NCBI GenBank assembly: GCA_003576805.1
Contig: QEVM01000088.1
Span: forward strand, 1-34,921
Source: Pseudomonadota bacterium
Lineage (GTDB): Bacteria; Myxococcota_A; UBA9160; PR03
Direction: 5' to 3'
Length of the DNA stretch: 34,921 bases
Below, in pieces: positions 23,126 to 30,454 of this stretch (positions are counted from its first letter, which is position 1; each line of letters opens with the position of its first letter). Both the position numbers and the translations under genes were made by a program. The notes below the pieces were generated by a model. That model did not search any database. It saw only the letters and a program-made list of their open reading frames with translations, and was not told where the DNA came from.

Positions 23126-24147
23126 TGGCCCGCTCTTCGCTCGCGTGTCTGGTCGCGTGCGCGCTCGCGGCGAGCGGCTGCGAGCGCTTCGTCGAGCGAC
23201 AGGTCGAGAGCACGCTGCAGCGCGCGGACCAGAGCCTGCTCGAGTCGCCCGCGCTGCACGTCGTGCTGTGCGGCACCGGATCGCCGCTGCCCGACCCCGA
23301 TCGCGCGGCGGCGTGCACCGCGGTGATCGCGGGGGGGCACTTCTTCCTCGTGGACGCGGGGCCGGGCTCCTGGGAGCAGGTGGACCTCGCCAACCTCCCG
23401 ACCGGCGCGCTGCGCGGCGTCTTCCTCACGCACTTCCACTCCGACCACGTCGGCGATCTCGGCGAGGCGATCACGCAGAGCTGGATCGCGGGCCGCGCGC
23501 AGCCGCTCGACGTGTACGGTCCGCCCGGCGTGGCGCGCGTCGTCGCGGGCTTCGCCGAGGCGCTCGCGGCCGACGTCGAGGCGCGCGTCGCCCACCACGG
23601 CGACGCCTACATGCCGCGCGCGGCGGCCGGCGCGGTGGCGCGCGAGACCGCGCTCGGCGACGCGCCGAACGCGAGCGCCGTGGTGTTCGACCAGGACGGG
23701 CTGCGCGTCACGATGTTCGCGGTCGACCACGAGCCGGTGCGGCCGGCGGTCGGCTACCGCTTCGACTGGAAAGGCCGCTCGCTCGTCGTCTCGGGCGACA
23801 CGCGCAAGAGCGCGTCGGTGATCGAGCACGCGAAGGGCGCCGATCTGCTCGTGCACGAGGCGCTCGCCGCCAGCTTCACCGAGCGGGCGGTCGCCACCGC
23901 GAAGCGGATCGGCATGGAGCGGCTCGCGAAGCTCGCCGGCGACATCCCGAGCTATCACACGACGCCGCGCGAGGCCGGCGAGGTGGCGCAGGCGGCGGGC
24001 GTCGCGCACCTCGTGCTCTCGCACATGGTGCCGGCGCCCAGCAACTTCCTCGTGCGGCGCAGCTTCCAGAAGGACGCCGAGAGCGCCTTCTCCGGAGAGG
24101 TGACGCTCGGCGAGGACGGCATGCGCTTCCTGCTCGCGCCGGAGTAG
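23125..24147 (+). CDS. Metallo-beta-lactamase-fold hydrolase, predicted lipoprotein
   Basis: The 340-residue product starts with a lipoprotein signal peptide ending LAASGC, with Cys19 as the modified residue. The hydrolase domain begins near residue 45 (LHVVLCGTGSPLPDPDRAAA), like the RNase Z/arylsulfatase branch of the fold. Metal ligands are His103, His105, Asp107 and His108 (THFHSDHVGD), with an Asp in VVSGDT and a His in LVLSHMVP further on. Its location in the envelope rules out tRNA processing; a secreted esterase, phosphodiesterase or arylsulfatase role is more likely. It is translationally coupled to the TetR gene upstream, so its substrate or product may be related to the regulator's ligand. 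Confidence 0.87.
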   Translation: MARSSLACLVACALAASGCERFVERQVESTLQRADQSLLESPALHVVLCGTGSPLPDPDRAAACTAVIAGGHFFLVDAGPGSWEQVDLANLPTGALRGVFLTHFHSDHVGDLGEAITQSWIAGRAQPLDVYGPPGVARVVAGFAEALAADVEARVAHHGDAYMPRAAAGAVARETALGDAPNASAVVFDQDGLRVTMFAVDHEPVRPAVGYRFDWKGRSLVVSGDTRKSASVIEHAKGADLLVHEALAASFTERAVATAKRIGMERLAKLAGDIPSYHTTPREAGEVAQAAGVAHLVLSHMVPAPSNFLVRRSFQKDAESAFSGEVTLGEDGMRFLLAPE

Positions 24148-24162
24148 CGCGAGCGCCGGCGC

Positions 24163-24402
24163 CTATTCCGAGGTCGGCCAGCGGAGCTGGAACTCGATCT
24201 CCTCGACGCCGTCGCCGCGCTCGTGCTCGATCTGGATCGTGGCGTCGGGCGCGATCGCGATGCGTTCGCCCGCGACCTGGATGCGGAACGTGCGTCCCGC
24301 CTCGATCGCGTCGGCGAGCCGCCGCAGCTTGGAGACGAACTGCTTCTTCGGATAGTCCCGCTCGACGTCGCGCCGCGCGCGGCGCCTTCTCTTCACGGCC
24401 AC
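24163..24402 (-). CDS. Amphi-Trp domain protein
   Basis: The 79-residue protein consists of a basic N-terminus (KRRRRARRDVERDYPKK), a short helix containing VSKLRRLADAIEAG, and strands ending in EEIEFQLRWPTSE. This is the amphi-Trp domain, a small domain of unknown function seen in archaea and bacteria. The GTG start at 24402 is supported by GAGGAGGAA 7 nt upstream. It follows the esterase gene by 18 bp on the same strand, so the two probably share a transcript. No function is assigned. Confidence 0.85.
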   Translation of the reverse strand: MAVKRRRRARRDVERDYPKKQFVSKLRRLADAIEAGRTFRIQVAGERIAIAPDATIQIEHERGDGVEEIEFQLRWPTSE

Positions 24403-24420
24403 TGCGAGTTCCTCCTCGTT

Positions 24421-25083
24421 TCAGGTTCGCTGCGCGAGCATCCAGCGCGGCAGCTCGGGCTCGCGGTACGCGGGCGCCCACGAGTCGTGACCGACGCCCG
24501 CGTAGCGCGTGAGCCGCGCGGACCCGCCGCGCTGCGCGATGGCGTCCACCAGCTCGAGCGAGCGCGCGAGCGGCACGATCGGGTCGTCGTCGCCGTGGAA
24601 CGCCCAGAGCGGCGTCGCGCCGATCGCCGCCGCCGCGGCGCCCGGGTCGCGCGCGCCGCCGCACACCGGCACGAGCGACGCGAAGCGCCACGCGAGCTGC
24701 GTCGCGAGCGCGATCGTGCCGTGTCCGCCTTGCGAGAGGCCGGTCAGGTGACGCCGCGCCGGATCGAGCCGCAGCGTGCGGTCGAGCTCCGCGAGGAGCG
24801 CCGCGAGCAGAGGCAGCTCGTCCGTCCAGGGTCGCGTCTCGTCGGCCTTCTGCGGAAACGCGACGACGAACGGCCACGCCTCGGGGCGATCGAGCATCGC
24901 GGGCGCGAGACCCTGCGCGAGCTGCCGGCGTCCGTCGCGTCCGCTCTCACCGCGGCCGTGCAGGAACACGATCGCGGGCCACGCGGCCTGCGCGTCGTAG
25001 CCGAGCGGCACGTGCAAGACCCAGCGCCGGCGCGCGCCGCCGACCGCGATCTCGCGATCCAGGAAACCTGTCGCTCCCGTCAT
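24421..25083 (-). CDS. Alpha/beta-hydrolase (phospholipase/carboxylesterase-like)
   Basis: The 220-residue protein has a complete alpha/beta-hydrolase core: oxyanion-hole strand IVFLHGRGESG, nucleophile Ser in LTGLSQGGHGT, acid in FHGDDDPIVP and His in GVGHDSW. The layout (strand, nucleophile at about residue 118, short C-terminus) resembles small carboxylesterases, dienelactone hydrolases and the catalytic domain of depolymerase-like esterases. No signal peptide is present, so it should act in the cytosol. The substrate is not known. It is divergent from the OpgC-like gene, whose promoter begins 7 bp beyond its start codon. Confidence 0.85.
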   Translation of the reverse strand: MTGATGFLDREIAVGGARRRWVLHVPLGYDAQAAWPAIVFLHGRGESGRDGRRQLAQGLAPAMLDRPEAWPFVVAFPQKADETRPWTDELPLLAALLAELDRTLRLDPARRHLTGLSQGGHGTIALATQLAWRFASLVPVCGGARDPGAAAAAIGATPLWAFHGDDDPIVPLARSLELVDAIAQRGGSARLTRYAGVGHDSWAPAYREPELPRWMLAQRT

Positions 25084-25089
25084 CTCGGC

Positions 25090-25117
25090 TTGACCCCGCT
25101 TCGGCTCTCTCTAGCAT
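25090..25117 (+). promoter_or_regulatory. Sigma70-like promoter of the OpgC-like gene
   Basis: TTGACC (25090-25095), a 16-nt spacer and TAGCAT (25112-25117) make the best -35/-10 pair in the window. The transcript would start near 25124, leaving a leader of about 55 nt before the inferred TTG start at 25180. Confidence 0.55.
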
Positions 25118-25179
25118 GGCCGTCCCTGCGCCACCCCCGCTCGTGTCGAGCCCCCCGGCGCCAACGCGAGGCGCCGTTC

Positions 25180-26529
25180 TTGGTTCGAGCCCGGAGTCGA
25201 AGCACGCAGCTCGCGGGAGCGACGGCGGCGTCCGCGCCGGCCACGCGGCGCGACGGCGTCATCGACCTCTGGCGCGGTCTCGCGCTCGTCGACATGGCGT
25301 GGCTGCACCTGCTCGGGCACGGACTCGCGTTGCCCGGCGCGCTCGACGTCGTGATGCGCGAGCACCTGCGCTTCGCGGCGGGCGCGTTCGTGTTCATCGC
25401 GGGGCTCGGCGTGGCGACCTCGTTCGGCGCCGCGCTCGCGGGCCGCGGCGCCGCCGCCGTGCGCGCGCGGCGCGCGCTCTGGCGGCGCGCGCTGTTGCTG
25501 CTCGTGCTCGATCGCGCCGTCGCGGTGGTACGCGTCGGGCTGCAGGCGGTCGCGTCGTCGGCCGAGCCTGCCGGCGACGCCGCGGCGCCCGCCATCCTGC
25601 CGATCCTGCTCTTCCGCGACCCGGGCGTCACCGGCGGCCTGCTGCTGCTCTACGCGATGCTGCTCGCGGCGACGCCGGCGCTGGTCGCGGTCGCGCGGCG
25701 CGTCGGCTGGACGGGCGTCGCGCTCGCGAGCGCCGCGGCGTACGCGCTCGCCGTCGCGAACGTGGCGCCGGCGAGCGACGCGGCGTGGAGCTTCCCGCTC
25801 GCGTTCTGGCAGCCGCTCTTCGTGGCGGGCTTCGTCGCCGCGCCGGCGTGGCGTTGGCTGCGCAGCGGCGGCACGCCGCGCCTCGCTGCATGGGCCGCGT
25901 GCGCCGGGTTGGCGTACGGCGCGCTGGTCGCGGCGCGCACGGGCGCCTTCGGACTCGCGCCGCTCGGCTGGAGCTTCACGAAGGTCCCGCTGCTGCCGGC
26001 CGAGCTGCTGCGCTACGCGCTCGCGATGCAGCTGGTGTTCGCGTGGACGGCGCTCGCCTTCGCGCGCGCGGGCGGCGTGCGGCGCGGCGCCGGGCTCGCA
26101 CGTCTGCTCGGCCGCAGCAGCCTCGCGGTCTACGTCGCGCACCTCTTCGTCGAGGTGCCGCTCACGGAGGGCATCTGGCGCGTCGGTCCGACGCCGCTGC
26201 GGATCGCGGTGCTGCTCGCGCTCGACGTGGCCGCGCTCGCCGCCGTCGCCGTCGCGGCCGAGTGGCTGGACCGGCGCGGGCGCGCGATCGCCCCGCTCGC
26301 GCGCCCGCTCTGGATGCGCTTGCCGCAGGCTGCCGTCGTGGGCGCGCTCAGCGCGCTGCTCTGCGCGGGCGCGCTGGTCGCCGTCCGTGCGCCGTACCCG
26401 GCGGCCGACCTGCAAGCCGCGGTGGAAGGCGGCGCGGTGGAGCTGGACGCGGGCGAGCGCGGCCCGGACGAGGACGCGCTTCCCGACGTCCTCGACGAGG
26501 CGGCCGCCGACGAGTCGGCGGGCGTCTGA
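25180..26529 (+). CDS. OpgC-like multi-pass membrane acyltransferase
   Basis: With the TTG start at 25180 the product is 449 residues. About ten hydrophobic helices follow an N-terminal cytosolic segment ending RRDGVIDLWRGLALVDMAW. That pattern (Arg-Asp, Asp-Leu-x-Arg-Gly, then a helix with His) is shared by OpgC and heparan-glucosaminide N-acetyltransferase-like families, which transfer acyl groups across the inner membrane to sugars or glucans. A second helix pair around SSLAVYVAHLFVEVPLTEG fits OpgC. The C-terminus is an acidic tail with many Asp and Glu. TTG is chosen because it is the only near start in frame upstream of the first helix and GAGG lies 9 nt before it. No glucan-synthesis gene is adjacent, so the acceptor is unknown. 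Confidence 0.78.
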   Translation: MVRARSRSTQLAGATAASAPATRRDGVIDLWRGLALVDMAWLHLLGHGLALPGALDVVMREHLRFAAGAFVFIAGLGVATSFGAALAGRGAAAVRARRALWRRALLLLVLDRAVAVVRVGLQAVASSAEPAGDAAAPAILPILLFRDPGVTGGLLLLYAMLLAATPALVAVARRVGWTGVALASAAAYALAVANVAPASDAAWSFPLAFWQPLFVAGFVAAPAWRWLRSGGTPRLAAWAACAGLAYGALVAARTGAFGLAPLGWSFTKVPLLPAELLRYALAMQLVFAWTALAFARAGGVRRGAGLARLLGRSSLAVYVAHLFVEVPLTEGIWRVGPTPLRIAVLLALDVAALAAVAVAAEWLDRRGRAIAPLARPLWMRLPQAAVVGALSALLCAGALVAVRAPYPAADLQAAVEGGAVELDAGERGPDEDALPDVLDEAAADESAGV

Positions 26530-26547
26530 GCGAACGCCGCGCTCTGG

Positions 26548-26553
26548 CATACT
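26548..26553 (+). promoter_or_regulatory. Candidate -10 box of the TauD-family gene
   Basis: CATACT, preceded by TGG, is the only A/T-rich hexamer in the 54-bp gap. It leaves a leader of about 24 nt with a GAGGAGGAG ribosome site before the ATG at 26584. Confidence 0.35.
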
Positions 26554-26583
26554 GAGCCGACGCGGAAGCGAGGAGGAGCGGCG

Positions 26584-27441
26584 ATGGCGGAGCGGAGGAT
26601 CGAGCTGCGGTCCGTGGCGGGCGCGCTCGGCGCGGAGATCGTGGGCGTCGACGTCGCGGGCGCGCTGGACGACGCCGCGGTGCGCGACCTGCGGCGCGCG
26701 ATCGTCGATCACGGCGTCGTGATGCTGCGCGACCAGAAGCTCGATCGCGACGCGCAGCTCCGCTTCGCGCGGCGGCTCGGCGAGCCGGAAGTGCACCCGA
26801 TCGCCAACGGCATGGCCGAGCACCCGGAGATCATTCGCGTGCTCAAGCCCGCCGGCGAGCGCGCCTTCTTCGGCACCTCCTGGCACACCGACAACAGCTT
26901 CTTCGCGCAGCCCACCTCGTTCACGATCCTCTACGGCGAGGTCGTGCCGCCCGTCGGCGGCGACACCGTGTGGGCGTCGATGGAGAAGGCCTGGGCGACG
27001 CTCTCCGCGCCGATGCAGCGCTTCCTCGAGCCGCTCGACGCCGTGCACAGCGCGGCCAGCGCCTACGATCCGCGCACCACCGGCGACGCCAAGTACCGCG
27101 GCGAGGCGCCGATCACCTACACGTACTCCGACGCGATCTGGGACGAGGTCGTGCACCCGGTCGTGCGCAGGCACCCCGAGAGCGGCCGCCAGAGCCTGTA
27201 CGTGAACCCGATGTTCACGCAGCGCATCGCCGGCCTCGCCGCGCACGAGAGCGCCGCGCTGCTCGCGATGCTGCACGCGCACTGCCAGCGCCTCGAGTTC
27301 CAGTGCCGCTTCGCCTGGCAGCCCGGCTCGCTCGCGATCTGGGACAACCGCTCGGTGCAGCACTACGCGATCGACGACTACGAGGGCTTCGAGCGCGTGA
27401 TGTACCGCGTGACGTTGCAGGGAGACACGCCGGTCCGATGA
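26584..27441 (+). CDS. TauD/TfdA-family Fe(II)/2-oxoglutarate dioxygenase
   Basis: The 285-residue enzyme has the full TauD active site: His101 and Asp103 in WHTDNSF, distal His260 in VQHYAIDDYEGF, Thr128 in GGDTVWASM and Arg275 in MYRVTLQG for 2-oxoglutarate. The spacing between His260 and Arg275 (15 residues) equals that of E. coli TauD. It should hydroxylate an organic substrate in the cytosol, releasing succinate and CO2. TauD itself acts on taurine, but close relatives act on alkyl sulfates, phenoxyacetates or amino acids, and no sulfonate transporter is nearby, so the substrate stays open. A strong GAGGAGGAG site precedes the ATG. Its stop overlaps the ATG of the broken amidotransferase gene (ATGA). 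Confidence 0.92.
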   Translation: MAERRIELRSVAGALGAEIVGVDVAGALDDAAVRDLRRAIVDHGVVMLRDQKLDRDAQLRFARRLGEPEVHPIANGMAEHPEIIRVLKPAGERAFFGTSWHTDNSFFAQPTSFTILYGEVVPPVGGDTVWASMEKAWATLSAPMQRFLEPLDAVHSAASAYDPRTTGDAKYRGEAPITYTYSDAIWDEVVHPVVRRHPESGRQSLYVNPMFTQRIAGLAAHESAALLAMLHAHCQRLEFQCRFAWQPGSLAIWDNRSVQHYAIDDYEGFERVMYRVTLQGDTPVR

Positions 27442-28251
27442 CCGGTCTGCGCCTGCTGGTGCTGGACGCCTATGCGCCCGAGGGCCGCGCCGCCGTGCGC
27501 GGCGCGGGCGGCACCGAGGCGGGCCGGCTGTACGAGCGCATGCTGCGCGCGCTCGCGCCGGACGCCGCCGTCGAGATCGCGTATCCCGCCGATCCCGATC
27601 CGCGCCTTCCGAGCGGCGCGGCGCTCGCGGACTACGACGGCATCGCGTGGACCGGCTCGAGTCTCACGATCCACGCGGCCGGCGACGCGCGCGTCGAGCG
27701 GCAGATCGCGTTCGCGCGCGCCGTGTACGACGCGGGCGTGCCGAGCTTCGGAAGCTGCTGGGCGGCGCAGCTCTCGGTCGCCGCCGCGGGTGGGCGCTGT
27801 GAGGCGAACCCGAAGGGCCGCGAGTTCGGCGTCGCGCGCGGCATCGAGCTGACGGAGGCGGGCGCCGCGCACCCGATGTACCGCGGCAAGCCGCGGCGCT
27901 TCGACGCGTGGACCAGCCACGCGGACCACGTCGTCGCGCTGTGCGAGGGCGCGACGCTGCGGCGTCGCGCGCGGCCGCGGCCGCTTCTGGGCGCTCCAGT
28001 ACCACCCGGAGTACGACGCGCGCGAGGTCGCCGCGCTCGCGCGCCTGCGCAAGGACGAGCTCGTCGCGCAGCGCACGTTCGCGGACGACGCGGCCGCGTG
28101 CGACTGGATCGCGCGCCTCGAGACGCTCGCCGCGGATCCGTCGCGCGCCGATCTCGCGGCGTCGCTCGGCGTCGGCCCGGAGCTCCTCGACTTCGCGCAG
28201 CGCACGCTCGAGGTGCGCAACTGGCTCGCGAGCCTCGCGCCGCGGCGCTGA
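27438..28251 (+). pseudogene. Class I glutamine amidotransferase (GMP synthase-like), frameshifted
   Basis: The first frame (ATG 27438, overlapping the dioxygenase stop) gives a normal GATase start: LRLLVLDAYAPEG, DYDGIAWTGSSLTI and the nucleophile Cys107 in PSFGSCWAAQL, then WTSHADHVVALCEGATL ending near 27959. After that the frame turns into Arg/Pro-rich nonsense and stays open to about 28517. The homologous continuation is one frame over, from about 27961: GRFWALQYHPEYDAREVAAL with the catalytic His (28003-28005) and Glu (28009-28011), ending at TGA 28249-28251 after NWLASLAPRR. The join also seems short by some 10-15 residues, which favours a small deletion over a single-base error. As read, the protein lacks two of three catalytic residues. 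An intact form would hydrolyse glutamine or a gamma-glutamyl bond. Confidence 0.8.
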
Positions 28252-28263
28252 CACGCAGACGCG

Positions 28264-28839
28264 TCATACGGGCGCGCCGACGCCGAGCAGCATCAGCACG
28301 CCGAGCGCCGCGAAGATCGCGGCCGCGATCCCGTGCACCAGCCGCATCGGCAGCTTGCGCGCGGCCGCCTCGCCGAGCAGCACGGCGGGCACGTTCGCGA
28401 GCAGCATGCCGAGCGTCGTGCCCGCGACGACCGCCGCCAGCGACGCGTACTTGGCGGCGAGCGCGACCGTGGCGATCTGCGTCTTGTCGCCCATCTCCAC
28501 CAGGAAGAACGCGATGAGCGTCGCGCCGAAGACGCCGAAGCGCGCCGGCGCCGCCTCCTTGGCCTCGTCGTACGAGTCGGGGATCCACGTCCACACCGCC
28601 ATCGCGAGGAACGAGAGGCCGAGGATCCAGCGCAGCGCGTCGGGTCCGATCGCCGCCGCGAGCCAGGCGCCGACGGCGCCCGCGAGCGCGTGGTTCGCGA
28701 GCGTCGCGACCAGGATGCCGCCGATGATCGGGAGCGGCCGCTGGTATCGCGCCGCGAGCACGAGCGCGAGGAGCTGGGTCTTGTCGCCGATCTCGGCGAG
28801 TGCGACCACGCCGGTCGAGACGAGGAAACCCTCGATCAT
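28264..28839 (-). CDS. TMEM165/GDT1 (UPF0016) family cation exporter
   Basis: The 191-residue inner-membrane protein has six hydrophobic helices in two homologous halves, each with the family motif: EIGDKTQ at residues 16-22 and EMGDKTQ at 115-121. Bacterial members (MneA-type) export Mn2+, and eukaryotic members carry Ca2+/Mn2+ in exchange for protons; Mn2+ export is therefore the best guess. The ATG overlaps the stop of the MOSC gene (TGATG), making it the last gene of a TetR-MOSC-GDT1 operon. No manganese riboswitch precedes it, which fits control by the operon's own TetR protein. Confidence 0.92.
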   Translation of the reverse strand: MIEGFLVSTGVVALAEIGDKTQLLALVLAARYQRPLPIIGGILVATLANHALAGAVGAWLAAAIGPDALRWILGLSFLAMAVWTWIPDSYDEAKEAAPARFGVFGATLIAFFLVEMGDKTQIATVALAAKYASLAAVVAGTTLGMLLANVPAVLLGEAAARKLPMRLVHGIAAAIFAALGVLMLLGVGAPV

Positions 28840-29693
28840 GCGTCGACGAGCTCGACGGGGTCGCCGACCTGCACCGCGCCGGGCGCGGTCACGTTCGCGT
28901 AGACGCCCACGTTCTGGTCGGCCTCGCGCACGACGACGCGCATCAGCGCGGGATCGCGCGGCAGGTCGGCGAAGCCGTGCGTGATCATCACGCAGCGCGG
29001 GCAGGGCGCGACGGCGTCGAGCAGCGCGCCGCCCACGCGCACGCGCCGGCCGCGCCAGCCGAGCTCCGGGAAGCCGTCGCCGCCGCCCGCCGTCTCGACG
29101 AGGAAGTTCGGGCGGAAGCGGCGCACGTCGATGCGCGACGCGGGCGCGAGCTGCGCGAGCCGGCGCAGCGTCGCGTCGGTGAGGAGCAGGATCGGATACG
29201 CGTCGAAGTAGGTGCCGGGCGGCGACTCGTACTGGATCACGTCGGGCGGGAAGAGCGAGAGGTCGGGCAGCGGCTCGCCCTCCTCGCGGCCGAAGATCGC
29301 GCGCAGCTCGGTGAGCACGTCCTCGTGGTCCGGCGCGCCGCGCCGGTAGTGGTCGAGCGCCGTCTCGGGCAGCAGCGGCCAGAGCGACACCTTGGCCTCA
29401 ACGGCCGCGCCGACGCGTGCGGCGGCGTCGGGCGCGTCGGCGCGCACGCAGGTGCCGTCGGGCAGCTCGATCTCCGGCGCCGACGCCGCTGGCTCGCCGG
29501 CGTAGCGCGCGCGGCAGCGCATCAGCCCGGGGAGCTTCTTGGCGCCGCGGATGCCGCCGCGCACCTCGTCGCGCACCGCCCAGGCGCGGTCGCCGGGCAG
29601 CCCTCGCACGCCGACCTCGGTGCGCGCGAGCCGCTCGCCCTCCATCGACTTCACGGGATGGCGCCAGATCTGCGCGACGCGGCCGACGATCAT
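28836..29693 (-). CDS. MOSC-domain molybdenum-cofactor protein (mARC/YcbX-like)
   Basis: The 285-residue protein has the N-terminal MOSC beta-barrel (VAQIWRHPVKSMEGERLA, then GLPGDRAWAVRD) and the MOSC catalytic domain (RFRPNFLVE, GDPVELVDA at the end). Cys234 in PCPRCVMITHG matches the cysteine that binds molybdenum in mARC and YcbX. Such proteins reduce N-hydroxylated compounds with electrons from a reductase. No ferredoxin domain is fused, so a separate electron donor is needed. The ATG at 29693 overlaps the TetR stop as TGATG, and its own stop overlaps the GDT1 start in the same way. Confidence 0.9.
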   Translation of the reverse strand: MIVGRVAQIWRHPVKSMEGERLARTEVGVRGLPGDRAWAVRDEVRGGIRGAKKLPGLMRCRARYAGEPAASAPEIELPDGTCVRADAPDAAARVGAAVEAKVSLWPLLPETALDHYRRGAPDHEDVLTELRAIFGREEGEPLPDLSLFPPDVIQYESPPGTYFDAYPILLLTDATLRRLAQLAPASRIDVRRFRPNFLVETAGGGDGFPELGWRGRRVRVGGALLDAVAPCPRCVMITHGFADLPRDPALMRVVVREADQNVGVYANVTAPGAVQVGDPVELVDA

Positions 29694-30349
29694 CGGAGCT
29701 CCTTCGCCGTGTGCGGCGCCAGGCCGCGCACGAGGTGACGGACCTCGGCGCGGTAGCGCGCGAGGGCGGCGGGCCGGTCGTCGGCCTCGCCGATGGCGAC
29801 GCCCGCCTGTGTCAGCGCGCCGAGCAGCAAACGGGCGAGCGGCTCGACGCGCTCGGCGCCGATCCAGCCGGCCTCGACCCAGTGCTCGAGCGCGTGGCCG
29901 AGCAGCGAGGCGAGGCCCGACTCGTCCTGCAGGCGGCGCCACTCGGCCCAGCCCAGCACGACGGGCGCGTCGCGCAGCAGGATCGCCTGGAGCTCCGGCT
30001 CGCCGTACGCCGCGAGCAGCACCTCGCAGCCGCGCTCGAGCTCCGCGGTGCCTTCGTCCACCTCGGCCATCGTGTCGGCGTAGACGCGCCGGGTGAGCTC
30101 GCCGAGCAGCTCGCGCGCGACCGCTTCGAACAGGCCGCGCTTGTCGCCGAACTGGTAGTGCAGGGCGCCGCGCGTGAGGCGCGCCTTGTCCGCGATCTGC
30201 TCGGCCGACACCTGCGCGTAGCCGCGCGTCGCGAACAGCCGGCGGCCGGCCGCGAGCAGCTTGCGGCGCGTGGCCTCGCTGATCTGCTCGTTGGTGCGCG
30301 GCCGGCTCGAGCGGGGCGCGCGCGCGCGCCCGGTTGCGCGTCTTTTCAT
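29690..30349 (-). CDS. TetR/AcrR family regulator of the MOSC-GDT1 operon
   Basis: This 219-residue regulator has a basic N-terminal arm (residues 2-18, rich in Arg) and a TetR helix-turn-helix: LLAAGRRLFATRGYAQVSAE, then IADKARLTRGALHYQFGDKR (to about residue 71). The C-terminal half is helical with no recognisable ligand signature. The ATG at 30349 is chosen because sequence upstream has no protein character, and a palindrome CATAC-N5-GTATG overlaps the start codon. The TetR protein probably binds there, controlling itself, the two coupled genes behind it and perhaps the divergent heme-protein operon. The ATG lacks a ribosome site, and the hexamer CATACA lies 6 nt before it, so the transcript may be leaderless. 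Confidence 0.9.
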   Translation of the reverse strand: MKRRATGRARAPRSSRPRTNEQISEATRRKLLAAGRRLFATRGYAQVSAEQIADKARLTRGALHYQFGDKRGLFEAVARELLGELTRRVYADTMAEVDEGTAELERGCEVLLAAYGEPELQAILLRDAPVVLGWAEWRRLQDESGLASLLGHALEHWVEAGWIGAERVEPLARLLLGALTQAGVAIGEADDRPAALARYRAEVRHLVRGLAPHTAKELR

Positions 30350-30384
30350 ACGTGTTGTATGTGTCCTGATACGGGGCGTACGAA
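30347..30384. promoter_or_regulatory. Divergent control region with CATAC-N5-GTATG operator
   Basis: CATAC (30347-30351) and GTATG (30357-30361) are inverted repeats around 5 nt and overlap the TetR start codon. On the plus strand, TTGTAT (30355-30360), 18 nt and TACGAA (30379-30384) could be the promoter of the heme-protein operon. On the minus strand, CATACA lies 6 nt before the TetR ATG. One TetR dimer on the palindrome could therefore affect both directions. The region is notably A/T-rich for this window. Confidence 0.5.
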
Positions 30385-30454
30385 AGTCCGGTAGGTGTAG
30401 AGGACCGGCGGGGGCCGGTCCAGCCCCCGCGCGCCGCGCCGCGAGGAGGAGTCG

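Noticed and set aside
27985-28517. The amidotransferase simply being a longer protein with a novel C-terminus
   Set aside because: The adjacent frame carries the exact family motif with His and Glu and a natural ending at 28251, while the long frame is Arg/Pro-rich shadow sequence.
28840-28900. Manganese (yybP-ykoY) riboswitch ahead of the GDT1 gene
   Set aside because: The gene start overlaps the preceding coding sequence, leaving no leader, and no riboswitch-like structure is visible.
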